The notes beneath the pieces were generated by a model. That model was given only the letters and a program-made list of their open reading frames with translations. It made no database searches and was not told the DNA's origin. A stretch of 10,727 nt of DNA from Blastococcus sp. CT_GayMR20 (lineage in GTDB: Bacteria; Actinomycetota; Actinomycetes; Mycobacteriales; Geodermatophilaceae): the NCBI RefSeq assembly GCF_004570345.1, contig NZ_SPQM01000151.1, positions 1 through 10,727 of the forward strand, given 5' to 3'. The translations under genes were made by a program, and so were the position numbers. The number at the start of each line of letters is the position of its first letter. Position 1 is the first letter of the stretch. Below are positions 1 to 7,650 of this stretch, piece by piece.

Positions 1-121
1 CCCAGGAGTTCTGGGCGGTCTCCCGGACAAAAACGGTGAGGGGGTCCACCGGTGGCCTGCCGAGCTGGTTGCGGATGCCCTCCGATGCGATGGCGCCGGT
101 CGGCGGGAACGGCTGGGACCA
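1..121 (-). CDS. N-terminal fragment of a probable GHKL/Hsp90-type ATP-binding protein (left copy)
   Basis: Mirror of 10607-10727, where the evidence is given. The reading runs from 121 down to 1 and is cut by the window end. No start codon is visible in frame. Confidence 0.42.
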
Positions 122-1101
122 CCACCGTAGGCCTGCAGACCGGCGGCGACGGTGGGGTCGTGCGCCAGGAGTGCGGCGATCGCGGCGTCGGGCAGCTCGC
201 GGAAGTAGTGGCCTTTCCAGTAGCGGCGCTGCGCGTGTTCCTGGAGGTCGTCGTCGCGGCACTGCAGGTCGAGGTAGCTCAGTTCGACGACGCGCCGGGC
301 GATGGGCTCGCCGAGGGCCTGCAGCGCCCGTGCGTGCTGCCGGCCTCCCTCGGAGTCGCCGATCCACACGAACCCGAGCGTCGCGATGCCGCCGGCGACC
401 GTGGCGGTGTAGGTCGCCCGGCGCGGTGCGTCCCCGCTCAGGTCCCGCCAGCGGGCGGTCGGCGCCAGGGCCTCGGAGACGGGGAAGTCGAGTTCGACCG
501 ACAGTGCCCGGGTGCCGGAGCGGTGCAGTCGGAACTCGAACTGCGTCACCACACCGAAGTTGCCGCCGCCGCCGCGCAGACCCCAGAACAGCTCGGCGTT
601 CTCCTCGGCCGATGACCGGACGACGTCGCCGGTGGCGGTGACGACCTCGCAGGACAGCAGGTTGTCGCAGGCCAGGCCGTGTTCCCTGGCGAGCCATCCC
701 ATGCCGCCGCCGAGGGTCAGGCCGCCGACTCCGGTGTGGGAGACGTTGCCTGCGGTCGTGGCCAGCCCGTGCGGCTGGCTGGCAGCGTCGAGCGCGCCGA
801 GCAGGGCGCCGCCCTGGACCCACGCGCGCTGCCGCTCCGGATCGATGCGGACGCCGTTCATGGGAGAGAGGTCGATCATCAGCCCGCCCTCGGGCACGGC
901 ATGACCGGCGACGCCGTGCCCGCCGCATCGGACGCCGATCTCGAGGCCCTCGGCCCGCGCCAGCAGGATCGCCGTCGCGACGTCCGATGCCGTCCGGCAG
1001 CGCACGACCAGCGCTGGGCGCCGGTCCACCATCGCGTTCCACACGCGCCGTGCGGCGTCATACCTGGCGTCTCCTGGACGCAGCAACTCCGGGCCTGGCA
1101 T
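121..1101 (-). pseudogene. FAD-linked oxidase, C-terminally truncated (left copy)
   Basis: Identical reverse-complement copy of 9627-10607, where the domains are described. The start codon is at 1101-1099. Family-like sequence ends at residue 327 (base 121), although the frame stays open to base 1. It is divergent from the DHFR-like gene starting at 1266, with 164 bases between the two start codons. Confidence 0.85.
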
Positions 1102-1158
1102 GGCGCTACTCCCTCGGCTGGACACACTCGACGTGGTCGACCGTTCCCATTGCCGGAA

Positions 1159-1193
1159 CTCATCGGTCCCCGCAGCGGCGCGCGACCGATGAG
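1159..1193. promoter_or_regulatory. Candidate operator: 10-bp inverted repeat, 15-base spacer
   Basis: CTCATCGGTC (1159-1168) is the exact reverse complement of GACCGATGAG (1184-1193). Two perfect half-sites with centres 25 bases apart in a divergent promoter region suggest a dimeric repressor or activator site. No regulator gene is in the window, so the binding protein is unknown. A stem-loop in the transcript is the alternative. Confidence 0.5.
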
Positions 1194-1195
1194 AA

Positions 1196-1241
1196 TGCCC
1201 GGTGACCCGGGTCCTCCTCATCAGGCCCCGATCACCGGGCA
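1196..1241. promoter_or_regulatory. Candidate operator: 10-bp inverted repeat, 26-base spacer
   Basis: TGCCCGGTGA (1196-1205) is the exact reverse complement of TCACCGGGCA (1232-1241). The second half ends 12 bases before the Shine-Dalgarno sequence of the DHFR-like gene, so it could be an operator or a 5' leader hairpin affecting translation. The decamer GACCCGGGTC overlaps the first half. Confidence 0.42.
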
Positions 1242-1265
1242 GGCCGCACCGATGGAGGAGCACGG

Positions 1266-1925
1266 ATGTCACGGACCCGGATCCACAACCTGGCCATCTC
1301 GCTCGACGGCTTCGCCACCGGGGAGCCGCAGTCCGCCGAGGCACCCTTCGGCCATGCCGGCGAGCGCCTGCACGAATGGATGTTCGGCACCCGGTTCTGG
1401 GCGGTGCAGGCGGGCGGGGCGGACACGGGGGGATCGGAAGGCGTCGACAACGCGTTCGCGGAGCGGCACAGCATCGGCTTCGGAGCCGAGATCATGGGCG
1501 CCAACAAGTTCGGCCCGCCGGGCTGGCAGGACGACCCGGACTGGAAGGGCTGGTGGGGGCCGAACCCGCCGTTCCACACACCGACCTTCGTGCTCACCCA
1601 CCGCCCGCGGCCCCCGATGGAGATGGAGGGCGGCACCACGTTCCACTTCCTCGACGCTTCGCCGTCCGACGCACTCGGGACCGCCCGCTCAGCCGCCCAT
1701 GGCCAGGACGTCCGGATCGGCGGTGGCCCCACGGTCGTGCGCGACTTCCTCGCCGCCGGGCTCGTCGACCAGGCGCATCTGGTCCAGGTGCCCATCCTGC
1801 TCGGCCGCGGGGTCCGGGTCTGGGACGGCCTGGAGGGCCTCGAGGACTCCTACGACGTCGAAGTCGTGGCGTCTCCGAGCGGCGTCGTCCACCTCACGTT
1901 CACACGCAAGATCGGCTCGTCGTAG
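1266..1925 (+). CDS. Dihydrofolate reductase family protein (RibD C-terminal-like), left copy
   Basis: A 219-residue cytosolic NADPH-type reductase of the DHFR/RibD-C fold. The N-terminal strand NLAISLDGFATGE (residues 8-20) is the family's usual opening. IGGGPTVVRDFLAAGLVDQ (151-169) is the cofactor-binding Gly-rich loop and following helix, and HLVQVPILLGRGVRVW (171-186) is the C-terminal strand/turn. The length fits stand-alone members. The ATG start is supported by GGAGG at 1254-1258, seven bases upstream. It is divergent from the FAD-linked oxidase, sharing a region with two inverted repeats, and convergent with the alcohol dehydrogenase. No stop-proximal terminator hairpin of any strength is seen in 1926-2048. 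Stand-alone members have rarely been assigned a substrate, so true folate reduction should not be assumed; a flavin/pterin or other carbonyl reduction is equally possible. Confidence 0.9.
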   Translation: MSRTRIHNLAISLDGFATGEPQSAEAPFGHAGERLHEWMFGTRFWAVQAGGADTGGSEGVDNAFAERHSIGFGAEIMGANKFGPPGWQDDPDWKGWWGPNPPFHTPTFVLTHRPRPPMEMEGGTTFHFLDASPSDALGTARSAAHGQDVRIGGGPTVVRDFLAAGLVDQAHLVQVPILLGRGVRVWDGLEGLEDSYDVEVVASPSGVVHLTFTRKIGSS

Positions 1926-2048
1926 CAGCGCCCCGCCGCCAGTGGGTGCCGGCGAACCCCGTGAGGCGGGTAGCGGTCGGTCCATGCCCAGGACGAAGTC
2001 GGAGAGCGGCTTGGGGTAGCGGCCAGGAAGCCCTGGAACCGGCCGGCG

Positions 2049-3077
2049 TCAGGGCACGAGGATGGCGCGGCCGCGGACCTTGCCGGCGTCGAGGTCGTGC
2101 AGGGCGTCGACCGCCTTGTCCAGCGGGTACTTCTGCGTGTGCAAGGTGACCCTGCCCGCCTGCGCGAGCACCATGAGCTCGGCCAGGTCGGGGTAGGTGC
2201 CGACGATGTTGCCGACGATGCTCCGTTCTGTGGAGATGATCTCCAGTGTCGGGATGCGCAGTTCGCCGCCGTAGCCGATGACGAAGTAGGAGCCGCCCGG
2301 CGCGGTCATCTGCCAGCCGTCCATCTCCGCGCCGTCCTCCGCGACGTAGTCGAAGACGACGTGCGCGCCGGTCCCGCCGGTGAGGTCCCTGACCGACTCG
2401 ACCTGGTTGCCGTCGGCGAGCACCGTCTCGTCCGCCCCGACCTGCTCGGCGAGCCGCACCGCGTCGGCGTTGCGGTCGACGACGACGATGCGCGCGGCGG
2501 TCAGGGCCCGGAGGCACTGGATGCCGATGTGCCCGAGCCCGCCGGCACCCTGCACGACGGCGGTGGTGCCGGGGTGCAGCAGCGGCACGGCCTTGCGGAC
2601 GGCGTGGTACGCGGTGATCCCGGCGTCGGCGAGCGCCGCGACGTCGGCGGGGTCGGTATCCGGGTCGAGCTGCACGCAGGCGCGGGCGGAGGTGCGCATG
2701 TACTCGGCCATGCCGCCGTCGTCGTCGGAGAGGCCCGGGAAGAACCCGTCCACGCAGTGCATGTCGTCACCGGCCCGGCAGGCCAGGCACAGGCCGCAGC
2801 TCGGCTGCGGGTGCAGGATCACCGTGTCGCCGACCGAGACGTTGGTGACGCCCTCGCCCACGGCGTGGACCCAGCCGGCGTTCTCGTGCCCGAGCACGTA
2901 GGGCAACCGAGGGTTCTGCGCGGCCTCCCACTGCCCCTCGACGATGTGCAGGTCGGTGCGGCAGACCCCGGCACCGCCGATCTTGACGACGACGTCCAGC
3001 GGGCTCCTGATCTGCGGTTCCGGGATCTCGTCGATCGACGGGTCCTGGTGGTAGCGGTGCAGGCGGACAGCTCTCAT
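2049..3077 (-). CDS. Zinc-dependent alcohol dehydrogenase, MDR family (left copy)
   Basis: Identical reverse-complement copy of 7651-8679, where motifs are described. It starts at 3077 and stops at 2049, is convergent with the DHFR-like gene ending at 1925, and is divergent from the SMP-30-like gene starting near 3309. Confidence 0.93.
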   Translation of the reverse strand: MRAVRLHRYHQDPSIDEIPEPQIRSPLDVVVKIGGAGVCRTDLHIVEGQWEAAQNPRLPYVLGHENAGWVHAVGEGVTNVSVGDTVILHPQPSCGLCLACRAGDDMHCVDGFFPGLSDDDGGMAEYMRTSARACVQLDPDTDPADVAALADAGITAYHAVRKAVPLLHPGTTAVVQGAGGLGHIGIQCLRALTAARIVVVDRNADAVRLAEQVGADETVLADGNQVESVRDLTGGTGAHVVFDYVAEDGAEMDGWQMTAPGGSYFVIGYGGELRIPTLEIISTERSIVGNIVGTYPDLAELMVLAQAGRVTLHTQKYPLDKAVDALHDLDAGKVRGRAILVP

Positions 3078-3308
3078 CGGACGCTTCTCCCGGAGCTTGG
3101 CGCGACCGCCGTCCGTCCCGTTCCGACGAGCGGCGACGACGGCTCACCCTCGTCCCGCACCGCAGCCCGGCGCAAGGTGCGCGCGTCCGGCATCCCGACC
3201 GAGCGTGGTCATGCATGCGTGGCTGCCCCACGGGGAGTCGCGGGGGCGCGGCCGAACGGTGTGGGTCCGGCCGGTGTGGGGGGCCAGCGTCCTGGGCAGA
3301 ACCTCCTC
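3078..3308. promoter_or_regulatory. Divergent intergenic region (alcohol dehydrogenase / SMP-30-like gene)
   Basis: 231 bases between outward-facing starts should hold both promoters. Visible elements are the palindrome CATGCATG (3210-3217) and the direct repeat CGGTGTGGG at 3257-3265 and 3272-3280. That repeat has a 15-base period and lies just upstream of the SMP-30-like start. No convincing -35/-10 hexamers and no small gene with a credible ribosome site were recognised. Confidence 0.45.
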
Positions 3309-4214
3309 GTGGTGGCTCTCGAGGTCGAGCCCGCACCCGTCCGTCCCGCCCGCCAGGGGCAGGGACCGGTCTGGGACGACGGGGCCGGCGAGTTGCTGTG
3401 GGTGGACGCCGCCGGCTGGATCAGATGGGCCCAGGTCGGTCCGGCCGGTGCGGTGCGCGACCTGGCGGTGCGGCCGGTCGGCGAACCCGTGGGCGCCGTC
3501 GCCCTCACGACGGCCCCGGGTTGGCTGCTGGCGGCCGGGAGCGGCTTCCGCCGGCTGTCCCCCGACGGGGAGGTCGGCGTCCTGCTGGACCTGGACGGGC
3601 CGGGCCGGATGTGCGGCGGCGCGTGCGACCGCGCCGGCCGGTTCCTCGCCGGGGTGACGGGCCTGCCCGAGACACGCGGCGTGGGAGCCGTGCACCGGGT
3701 CGACGTCGACGGCGTGGTCAGCATCGCGCTGGCCGATCTCGAGGAGCCGGCCGCGATCGCCTGGTCGCCGGACGACGACGTCCTGTACCTCGCCGACTCG
3801 GGCGCACGCACGGTGACCGCCTACGACTACGACCCGGATCTGGGCACGGCGGACCGGCCGCGGGTCCTGCTCGACTTCCCGATGGATGAGCCGGCCATTC
3901 CCTCCGGCCTGACCGTCGACGGGGCAGGACACCTCTGGGTCTCGCTGACCGGAGGCGGGCAGGTGCGCAGGTACAGCTCCGCAGGACGGCCGGAGGAGGT
4001 GCTGCGCGTGCCGGCGACGCAGCCGACCGGGTGCACGTTCGTCGGTCCTGCTCTGGACGTCCTGGTCGTGACGACGGCGGTCGAGGGGCTGTCGGACGTG
4101 GACCGGGCGGTCCAGCCCGATGCCGGCCGGCTGTTCACCGCGCACGTGCCCGACGTGGCGGGCCGGGGCACCTTCCGGTACCGGGGCCCGTTGAGGGGCC
4201 TGACCGCAGCGTGA
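3309..4214 (+). CDS. SMP-30/gluconolactonase-like beta-propeller with altered metal site (left copy)
   Basis: About 301 residues matching the SMP-30/gluconolactonase/LRE six-bladed propeller, whose active members hydrolyse sugar lactones using one divalent metal. Blade motifs are seen in order: GPVWDDGAGELLWVD (19-33), GGACDRAGRFLAG (103-115), AIAWSPDDDVLYLADS (149-164), GLTVDGAGHLWVSLTGGG (200-217) and GCTFVGPALDVLVVTTA (241-257). Compared with human regucalcin, the ligands E18, N103, N154 and D204 align with Q18, C102, A148 and S199, so the canonical metal site appears lost. No signal peptide is seen, so it is probably cytosolic. The start is GTG 3309 (GTG 3312 is equally possible), chosen because family members begin about 15-20 residues before the first blade motif; the ribosome site is poor. 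The frame stays open upstream only because it runs antisense to the dehydrogenase. It is followed 82 bases later by the co-oriented antiporter gene. Confidence 0.85.
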   Translation: MVALEVEPAPVRPARQGQGPVWDDGAGELLWVDAAGWIRWAQVGPAGAVRDLAVRPVGEPVGAVALTTAPGWLLAAGSGFRRLSPDGEVGVLLDLDGPGRMCGGACDRAGRFLAGVTGLPETRGVGAVHRVDVDGVVSIALADLEEPAAIAWSPDDDVLYLADSGARTVTAYDYDPDLGTADRPRVLLDFPMDEPAIPSGLTVDGAGHLWVSLTGGGQVRRYSSAGRPEEVLRVPATQPTGCTFVGPALDVLVVTTAVEGLSDVDRAVQPDAGRLFTAHVPDVAGRGTFRYRGPLRGLTAA

Positions 4215-4296
4215 CCCGGCGACCCCGGCAGACCGCAACCGTCCCCGTCCTACGGCAGGGCGGCGCCCCGGTGTCGGCCCACATGTCACGGCACCG

Positions 4297-5307
4297 GTGT
4301 CGAGAGCCGGTTACGCGGTGACCGACCTGCCGGCGCCCGGGGAACAGGTGCTGGCAGCCGGGGAGGTGCCGGGCTACCTGGGGCCGGTCGCCGCCCTGGT
4401 GGTCGCCGCCGCGGTGATCGGGTACCTGACGGCGCGGGTCCGCGTGGTGCCGATCGTGGGGTTCCTGGTCGCCGGGGTCCTGCTCGGCCCCGCCCAGTTG
4501 GGCGTCGTCGAGAACAGCGAGACCGTCCAGGCCGCCGCCGACATCGGGGTCATCCTGCTGCTGTTCACGATCGGCATCGAGTTCTCGCTCGAGCGCCTGG
4601 CGCAGGTCTGGGCCTGGATCGCGGTCGCTGGCGGGCTTCAACTTGTGTTGGCCACCGGCACGGGCCTGCTCCTGACGCTCGCCCTCGGGGGCGACTGGCG
4701 CAACGGGGTCTTCACCGGGTTCCTGATCTCGCTGTCCTCGACGGCCATCGTGCTCAAACTGCTCGGGGACCGCCGGGACACGTCGACCGTGCGGGGGCGG
4801 CTGTCGGTGGCCGTGCTGATCAGCCAGGACCTCGCCGTCGTCGGGATGGTGCTCGTCGTCCCGCTGCTCGGCCCGAGTCCGGGCGAGGGCGAGACTGGCT
4901 GGGGCTCGCTGGTGCGATCGGTCCTGACCGCCGTGGGCGTCGTCGTCGCCGTCCTCCTGGTGGCCCGGCGGGTGACGCCCCCGCTGCTCGACGTGGTGGC
5001 CCGCACCTGTCTGCCCGAGGTCTTCCTGCTCGCGGTCGTCGCCGTCTGCTTCGGCACGGCCTACCTCACCGCGCTGGCCGGGGTGAGCGTCTCGCTGGGC
5101 GCCTTCCTCGCCGGCCTGGTCGTCAGCGAGAGCCAGGCAAGCACCCACGTCCTCGCCGAGGTGCTGCCACTGCAGATCATCTTCAGCGCCGTGTTCTTCG
5201 TCTCCGTGGGGATGCTCCTCGATCTCGGCTTCGTCATGGACAACGCCGTCCTGGTGGTGGGTGCGGCGCTCGTGGTGCTCGTGGCCAAGGCGATGACCGC
5301 TGGGGCG
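4297..5307 (+). CDS. Kef-type cation/proton antiporter (CPA2), truncated at the fold-back (left copy)
   Basis: Residues 1-337 of a sodium/hydrogen-exchanger-fold membrane protein, identical to the start of the minus-strand copy at 5308-6431, where motifs are described. After base 5307 the open frame continues to 5667, but that tail reads the spacer in the wrong orientation and then the antisense of the gene itself, so it is not a real C-terminus. The start is GTG 4297; GTG 4318 (residue 8) is an alternative, and neither has a strong ribosome site. The direct repeat CCGGTGTCG (4268-4276 and 4294-4302) overlaps the start. It is co-oriented with the SMP-30-like gene 82 bases upstream, a possible operon. 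Confidence 0.85.
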
Positions 5308-5420
5308 AGCCCCGCGGCGGTGCCCACCGTGAGCAGGACGAAGGAGAACTCGCCGATCTGCGCCAGCAGCAGGCCTGTGGCCGCCGCCGTCCGGGCGGGC
5401 ACGCGGGCCGCCGCGGCGGC
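5308..5420 (-). other. Unpaired 113-base spacer (loop) holding native antiporter coding sequence
   Basis: This is the only single-copy sequence in the window. On the minus strand it continues the antiporter frame without interruption from the right arm and encodes a conserved stretch including QIGEFSFVLL, typical of Kef-type antiporters. On the plus strand the same bases give an Ala/Arg/Ser-rich frame with no family resemblance. The native orientation is therefore minus, and the break lies at the 5307/5308 side. A small inverted repeat GGGGC-GA-GCCCC (5302-5313, plus strand) straddles that break. Confidence 0.93.
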
Positions 5421-6431
5421 CGCCCCAGCGGTCATCGCCTTGGCCACGAGCACCACGAGCGCCGCACCCACCACCAGGACGGCGTTGTCCATGACGAAGC
5501 CGAGATCGAGGAGCATCCCCACGGAGACGAAGAACACGGCGCTGAAGATGATCTGCAGTGGCAGCACCTCGGCGAGGACGTGGGTGCTTGCCTGGCTCTC
5601 GCTGACGACCAGGCCGGCGAGGAAGGCGCCCAGCGAGACGCTCACCCCGGCCAGCGCGGTGAGGTAGGCCGTGCCGAAGCAGACGGCGACGACCGCGAGC
5701 AGGAAGACCTCGGGCAGACAGGTGCGGGCCACCACGTCGAGCAGCGGGGGCGTCACCCGCCGGGCCACCAGGAGGACGGCGACGACGACGCCCACGGCGG
5801 TCAGGACCGATCGCACCAGCGAGCCCCAGCCAGTCTCGCCCTCGCCCGGACTCGGGCCGAGCAGCGGGACGACGAGCACCATCCCGACGACGGCGAGGTC
5901 CTGGCTGATCAGCACGGCCACCGACAGCCGCCCCCGCACGGTCGACGTGTCCCGGCGGTCCCCGAGCAGTTTGAGCACGATGGCCGTCGAGGACAGCGAG
6001 ATCAGGAACCCGGTGAAGACCCCGTTGCGCCAGTCGCCCCCGAGGGCGAGCGTCAGGAGCAGGCCCGTGCCGGTGGCCAACACAAGTTGAAGCCCGCCAG
6101 CGACCGCGATCCAGGCCCAGACCTGCGCCAGGCGCTCGAGCGAGAACTCGATGCCGATCGTGAACAGCAGCAGGATGACCCCGATGTCGGCGGCGGCCTG
6201 GACGGTCTCGCTGTTCTCGACGACGCCCAACTGGGCGGGGCCGAGCAGGACCCCGGCGACCAGGAACCCCACGATCGGCACCACGCGGACCCGCGCCGTC
6301 AGGTACCCGATCACCGCGGCGGCGACCACCAGGGCGGCGACCGGCCCCAGGTAGCCCGGCACCTCCCCGGCTGCCAGCACCTGTTCCCCGGGCGCCGGCA
6401 GGTCGGTCACCGCGTAACCGGCTCTCGACAC
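5308..6431 (-). CDS. Kef-type cation/proton antiporter (CPA2), longer truncated copy
   Basis: An integral inner-membrane antiporter of the CPA2/Kef family, which exchanges K+ or Na+ for H+. About 374 authentic residues are present from GTG 6431. Hydrophobic segments lie at roughly 28-44, 52-66, 81-98, 106-130, 138-156, 170-192, 205-223, 239-262, 264-278, 292-311, 315-333 and 350-373. Signature pieces are LLLFTIGIEFSLERL (87-101), SSTAIVLKLL (147-156), ISQDLAVV (175-182, with the core Asp at 178), GAFLAGLVVSES (268-279), FFVSVGMLLD (300-309) and AQIGEFSFVLL (357-367). Full-length Kef-type proteins usually run to about 400-650 residues with a C-terminal NAD-binding RCK/TrkA-N domain; the end of the membrane domain and any such domain are missing here. 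Beyond base 5308 the frame enters the antisense of its own gene, so residues after about 375-377 are artificial. Ion specificity cannot be read from this sequence. Confidence 0.88.
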
Positions 6432-6513
6432 CGGTGCCGTGACATGTGGGCCGACACCGGGGCGCCGCCCTGCCGTAGGACGGGGACGGTTGCGGTCTGC
6501 CGGGGTCGCCGGG

Positions 6514-7419
6514 TCACGCTGCGGTCAGGCCCCTCAACGGGCCCCGGTACCGGAAGGTGCCCCGGCCCGCCACGTCGGGCACGTGCGCGGTGAACAGCCG
6601 GCCGGCATCGGGCTGGACCGCCCGGTCCACGTCCGACAGCCCCTCGACCGCCGTCGTCACGACCAGGACGTCCAGAGCAGGACCGACGAACGTGCACCCG
6701 GTCGGCTGCGTCGCCGGCACGCGCAGCACCTCCTCCGGCCGTCCTGCGGAGCTGTACCTGCGCACCTGCCCGCCTCCGGTCAGCGAGACCCAGAGGTGTC
6801 CTGCCCCGTCGACGGTCAGGCCGGAGGGAATGGCCGGCTCATCCATCGGGAAGTCGAGCAGGACCCGCGGCCGGTCCGCCGTGCCCAGATCCGGGTCGTA
6901 GTCGTAGGCGGTCACCGTGCGTGCGCCCGAGTCGGCGAGGTACAGGACGTCGTCGTCCGGCGACCAGGCGATCGCGGCCGGCTCCTCGAGATCGGCCAGC
7001 GCGATGCTGACCACGCCGTCGACGTCGACCCGGTGCACGGCTCCCACGCCGCGTGTCTCGGGCAGGCCCGTCACCCCGGCGAGGAACCGGCCGGCGCGGT
7101 CGCACGCGCCGCCGCACATCCGGCCCGGCCCGTCCAGGTCCAGCAGGACGCCGACCTCCCCGTCGGGGGACAGCCGGCGGAAGCCGCTCCCGGCCGCCAG
7201 CAGCCAACCCGGGGCCGTCGTGAGGGCGACGGCGCCCACGGGTTCGCCGACCGGCCGCACCGCCAGGTCGCGCACCGCACCGGCCGGACCGACCTGGGCC
7301 CATCTGATCCAGCCGGCGGCGTCCACCCACAGCAACTCGCCGGCCCCGTCGTCCCAGACCGGTCCCTGCCCCTGGCGGGCGGGACGGACGGGTGCGGGCT
7401 CGACCTCGAGAGCCACCAC
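6514..7419 (-). CDS. SMP-30/gluconolactonase-like beta-propeller with altered metal site (right copy)
   Basis: Identical reverse-complement copy of 3309-4214, including the Q18, C102, A148 and S199 substitutions. It starts at GTG 7419 (or 7416) and stops at 6514, is divergent from the dehydrogenase at 7651, and lies 82 bases upstream of the antiporter start at 6431 on the same strand. Confidence 0.85.
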   Translation of the reverse strand: MVALEVEPAPVRPARQGQGPVWDDGAGELLWVDAAGWIRWAQVGPAGAVRDLAVRPVGEPVGAVALTTAPGWLLAAGSGFRRLSPDGEVGVLLDLDGPGRMCGGACDRAGRFLAGVTGLPETRGVGAVHRVDVDGVVSIALADLEEPAAIAWSPDDDVLYLADSGARTVTAYDYDPDLGTADRPRVLLDFPMDEPAIPSGLTVDGAGHLWVSLTGGGQVRRYSSAGRPEEVLRVPATQPTGCTFVGPALDVLVVTTAVEGLSDVDRAVQPDAGRLFTAHVPDVAGRGTFRYRGPLRGLTAA

Positions 7420-7650
7420 GAGGAGGTTCTGCCCAGGACGCTGGCCCCCCACACCGGCCGGACCCACACCGTTCGGCCGCGCCCCCGCGACTCCCCGTGG
7501 GGCAGCCACGCATGCATGACCACGCTCGGTCGGGATGCCGGACGCGCGCACCTTGCGCCGGGCTGCGGTGCGGGACGAGGGTGAGCCGTCGTCGCCGCTC
7601 GTCGGAACGGGACGGACGGCGGTCGCGCCAAGCTCCGGGAGAAGCGTCCG
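7420..7650. promoter_or_regulatory. Divergent intergenic region (right copy)
   Basis: Mirror of 3078-3308. It contains the dehydrogenase ribosome site GGGAGAAG at 7637-7644, the CATGCATG palindrome (7511-7518), and the 9-bp direct repeat as CCCACACCG at 7448-7456 and 7463-7471. Confidence 0.45.

Larger units (their letters stand above)
1102..1265. promoter_or_regulatory. Divergent intergenic control region (oxidase / DHFR-like gene)
   Basis: 164 bases lie between two outward-facing start codons, so both promoters must fall here. The region is dense in symmetry: a 10-bp inverted repeat at 1159-1193, another at 1196-1241, the decamer palindrome GACCCGGGTC (1204-1213), and the octamer GGTCGACC (1135-1142) inside TCGAC-GTG-GTCGA (1128-1140). 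CTCATC also begins an imperfect direct repeat (1159-1172 and 1217-1230, 12 of 14 matching). No convincing sigma-70 -35/-10 pair was found, as is common in high-GC actinobacteria. Confidence 0.55.
1..5307 (+). repeat. Left arm of a window-spanning perfect inverted repeat
   Basis: Position x pairs with position 10728-x. The terminal 47 bases are exact reverse complements of each other, as are the bases flanking the spacer (5281-5307 against 5421-5447), and every gene in this arm has an opposite-strand partner at mirrored coordinates with an identical translation. Pairing first fails at 5308 (a) against 5420 (c). The arm starts at the first base of the window, so no unique flanking sequence is visible. 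Confidence 0.97.

Noticed and set aside
679..2019. A 446-codon frame spanning the oxidase, intergenic region and DHFR-like gene, with similar long shadow frames at 3144-4289 and 4135-5148.
   Set aside because: They overlap well-supported genes in other frames, have low-complexity Arg/Pro/Ser/His composition, and lack family motifs.
1926..2048. Possible bidirectional terminator between the convergent DHFR-like gene and dehydrogenase.
   Set aside because: Only short stems were found (CCAGG/CCTGG at 2023-2036, CGCCG/CGGCG at 1934-1954), without a T-tract and no stronger than expected by chance in GC-rich sequence.
2097..3308. Long open frame running in from upstream of the SMP-30-like gene (and its mirror at 7420-8631).
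   Set aside because: It is antisense to the complete alcohol dehydrogenase and its promoter region. The composition is Val/Asp/Arg/Gly-rich with no family resemblance, typical of stop-free antisense frames in GC-rich DNA.
5308..5667. C-terminal extension of the plus-strand antiporter frame (and 5061-5307 on the minus strand) as a novel domain.
   Set aside because: These tails are simply the antisense of the antiporter gene read after the fold-back point (plus the spacer in the wrong orientation for the plus-strand copy). They are Thr/Ser/Ala-rich and hold no real domain.
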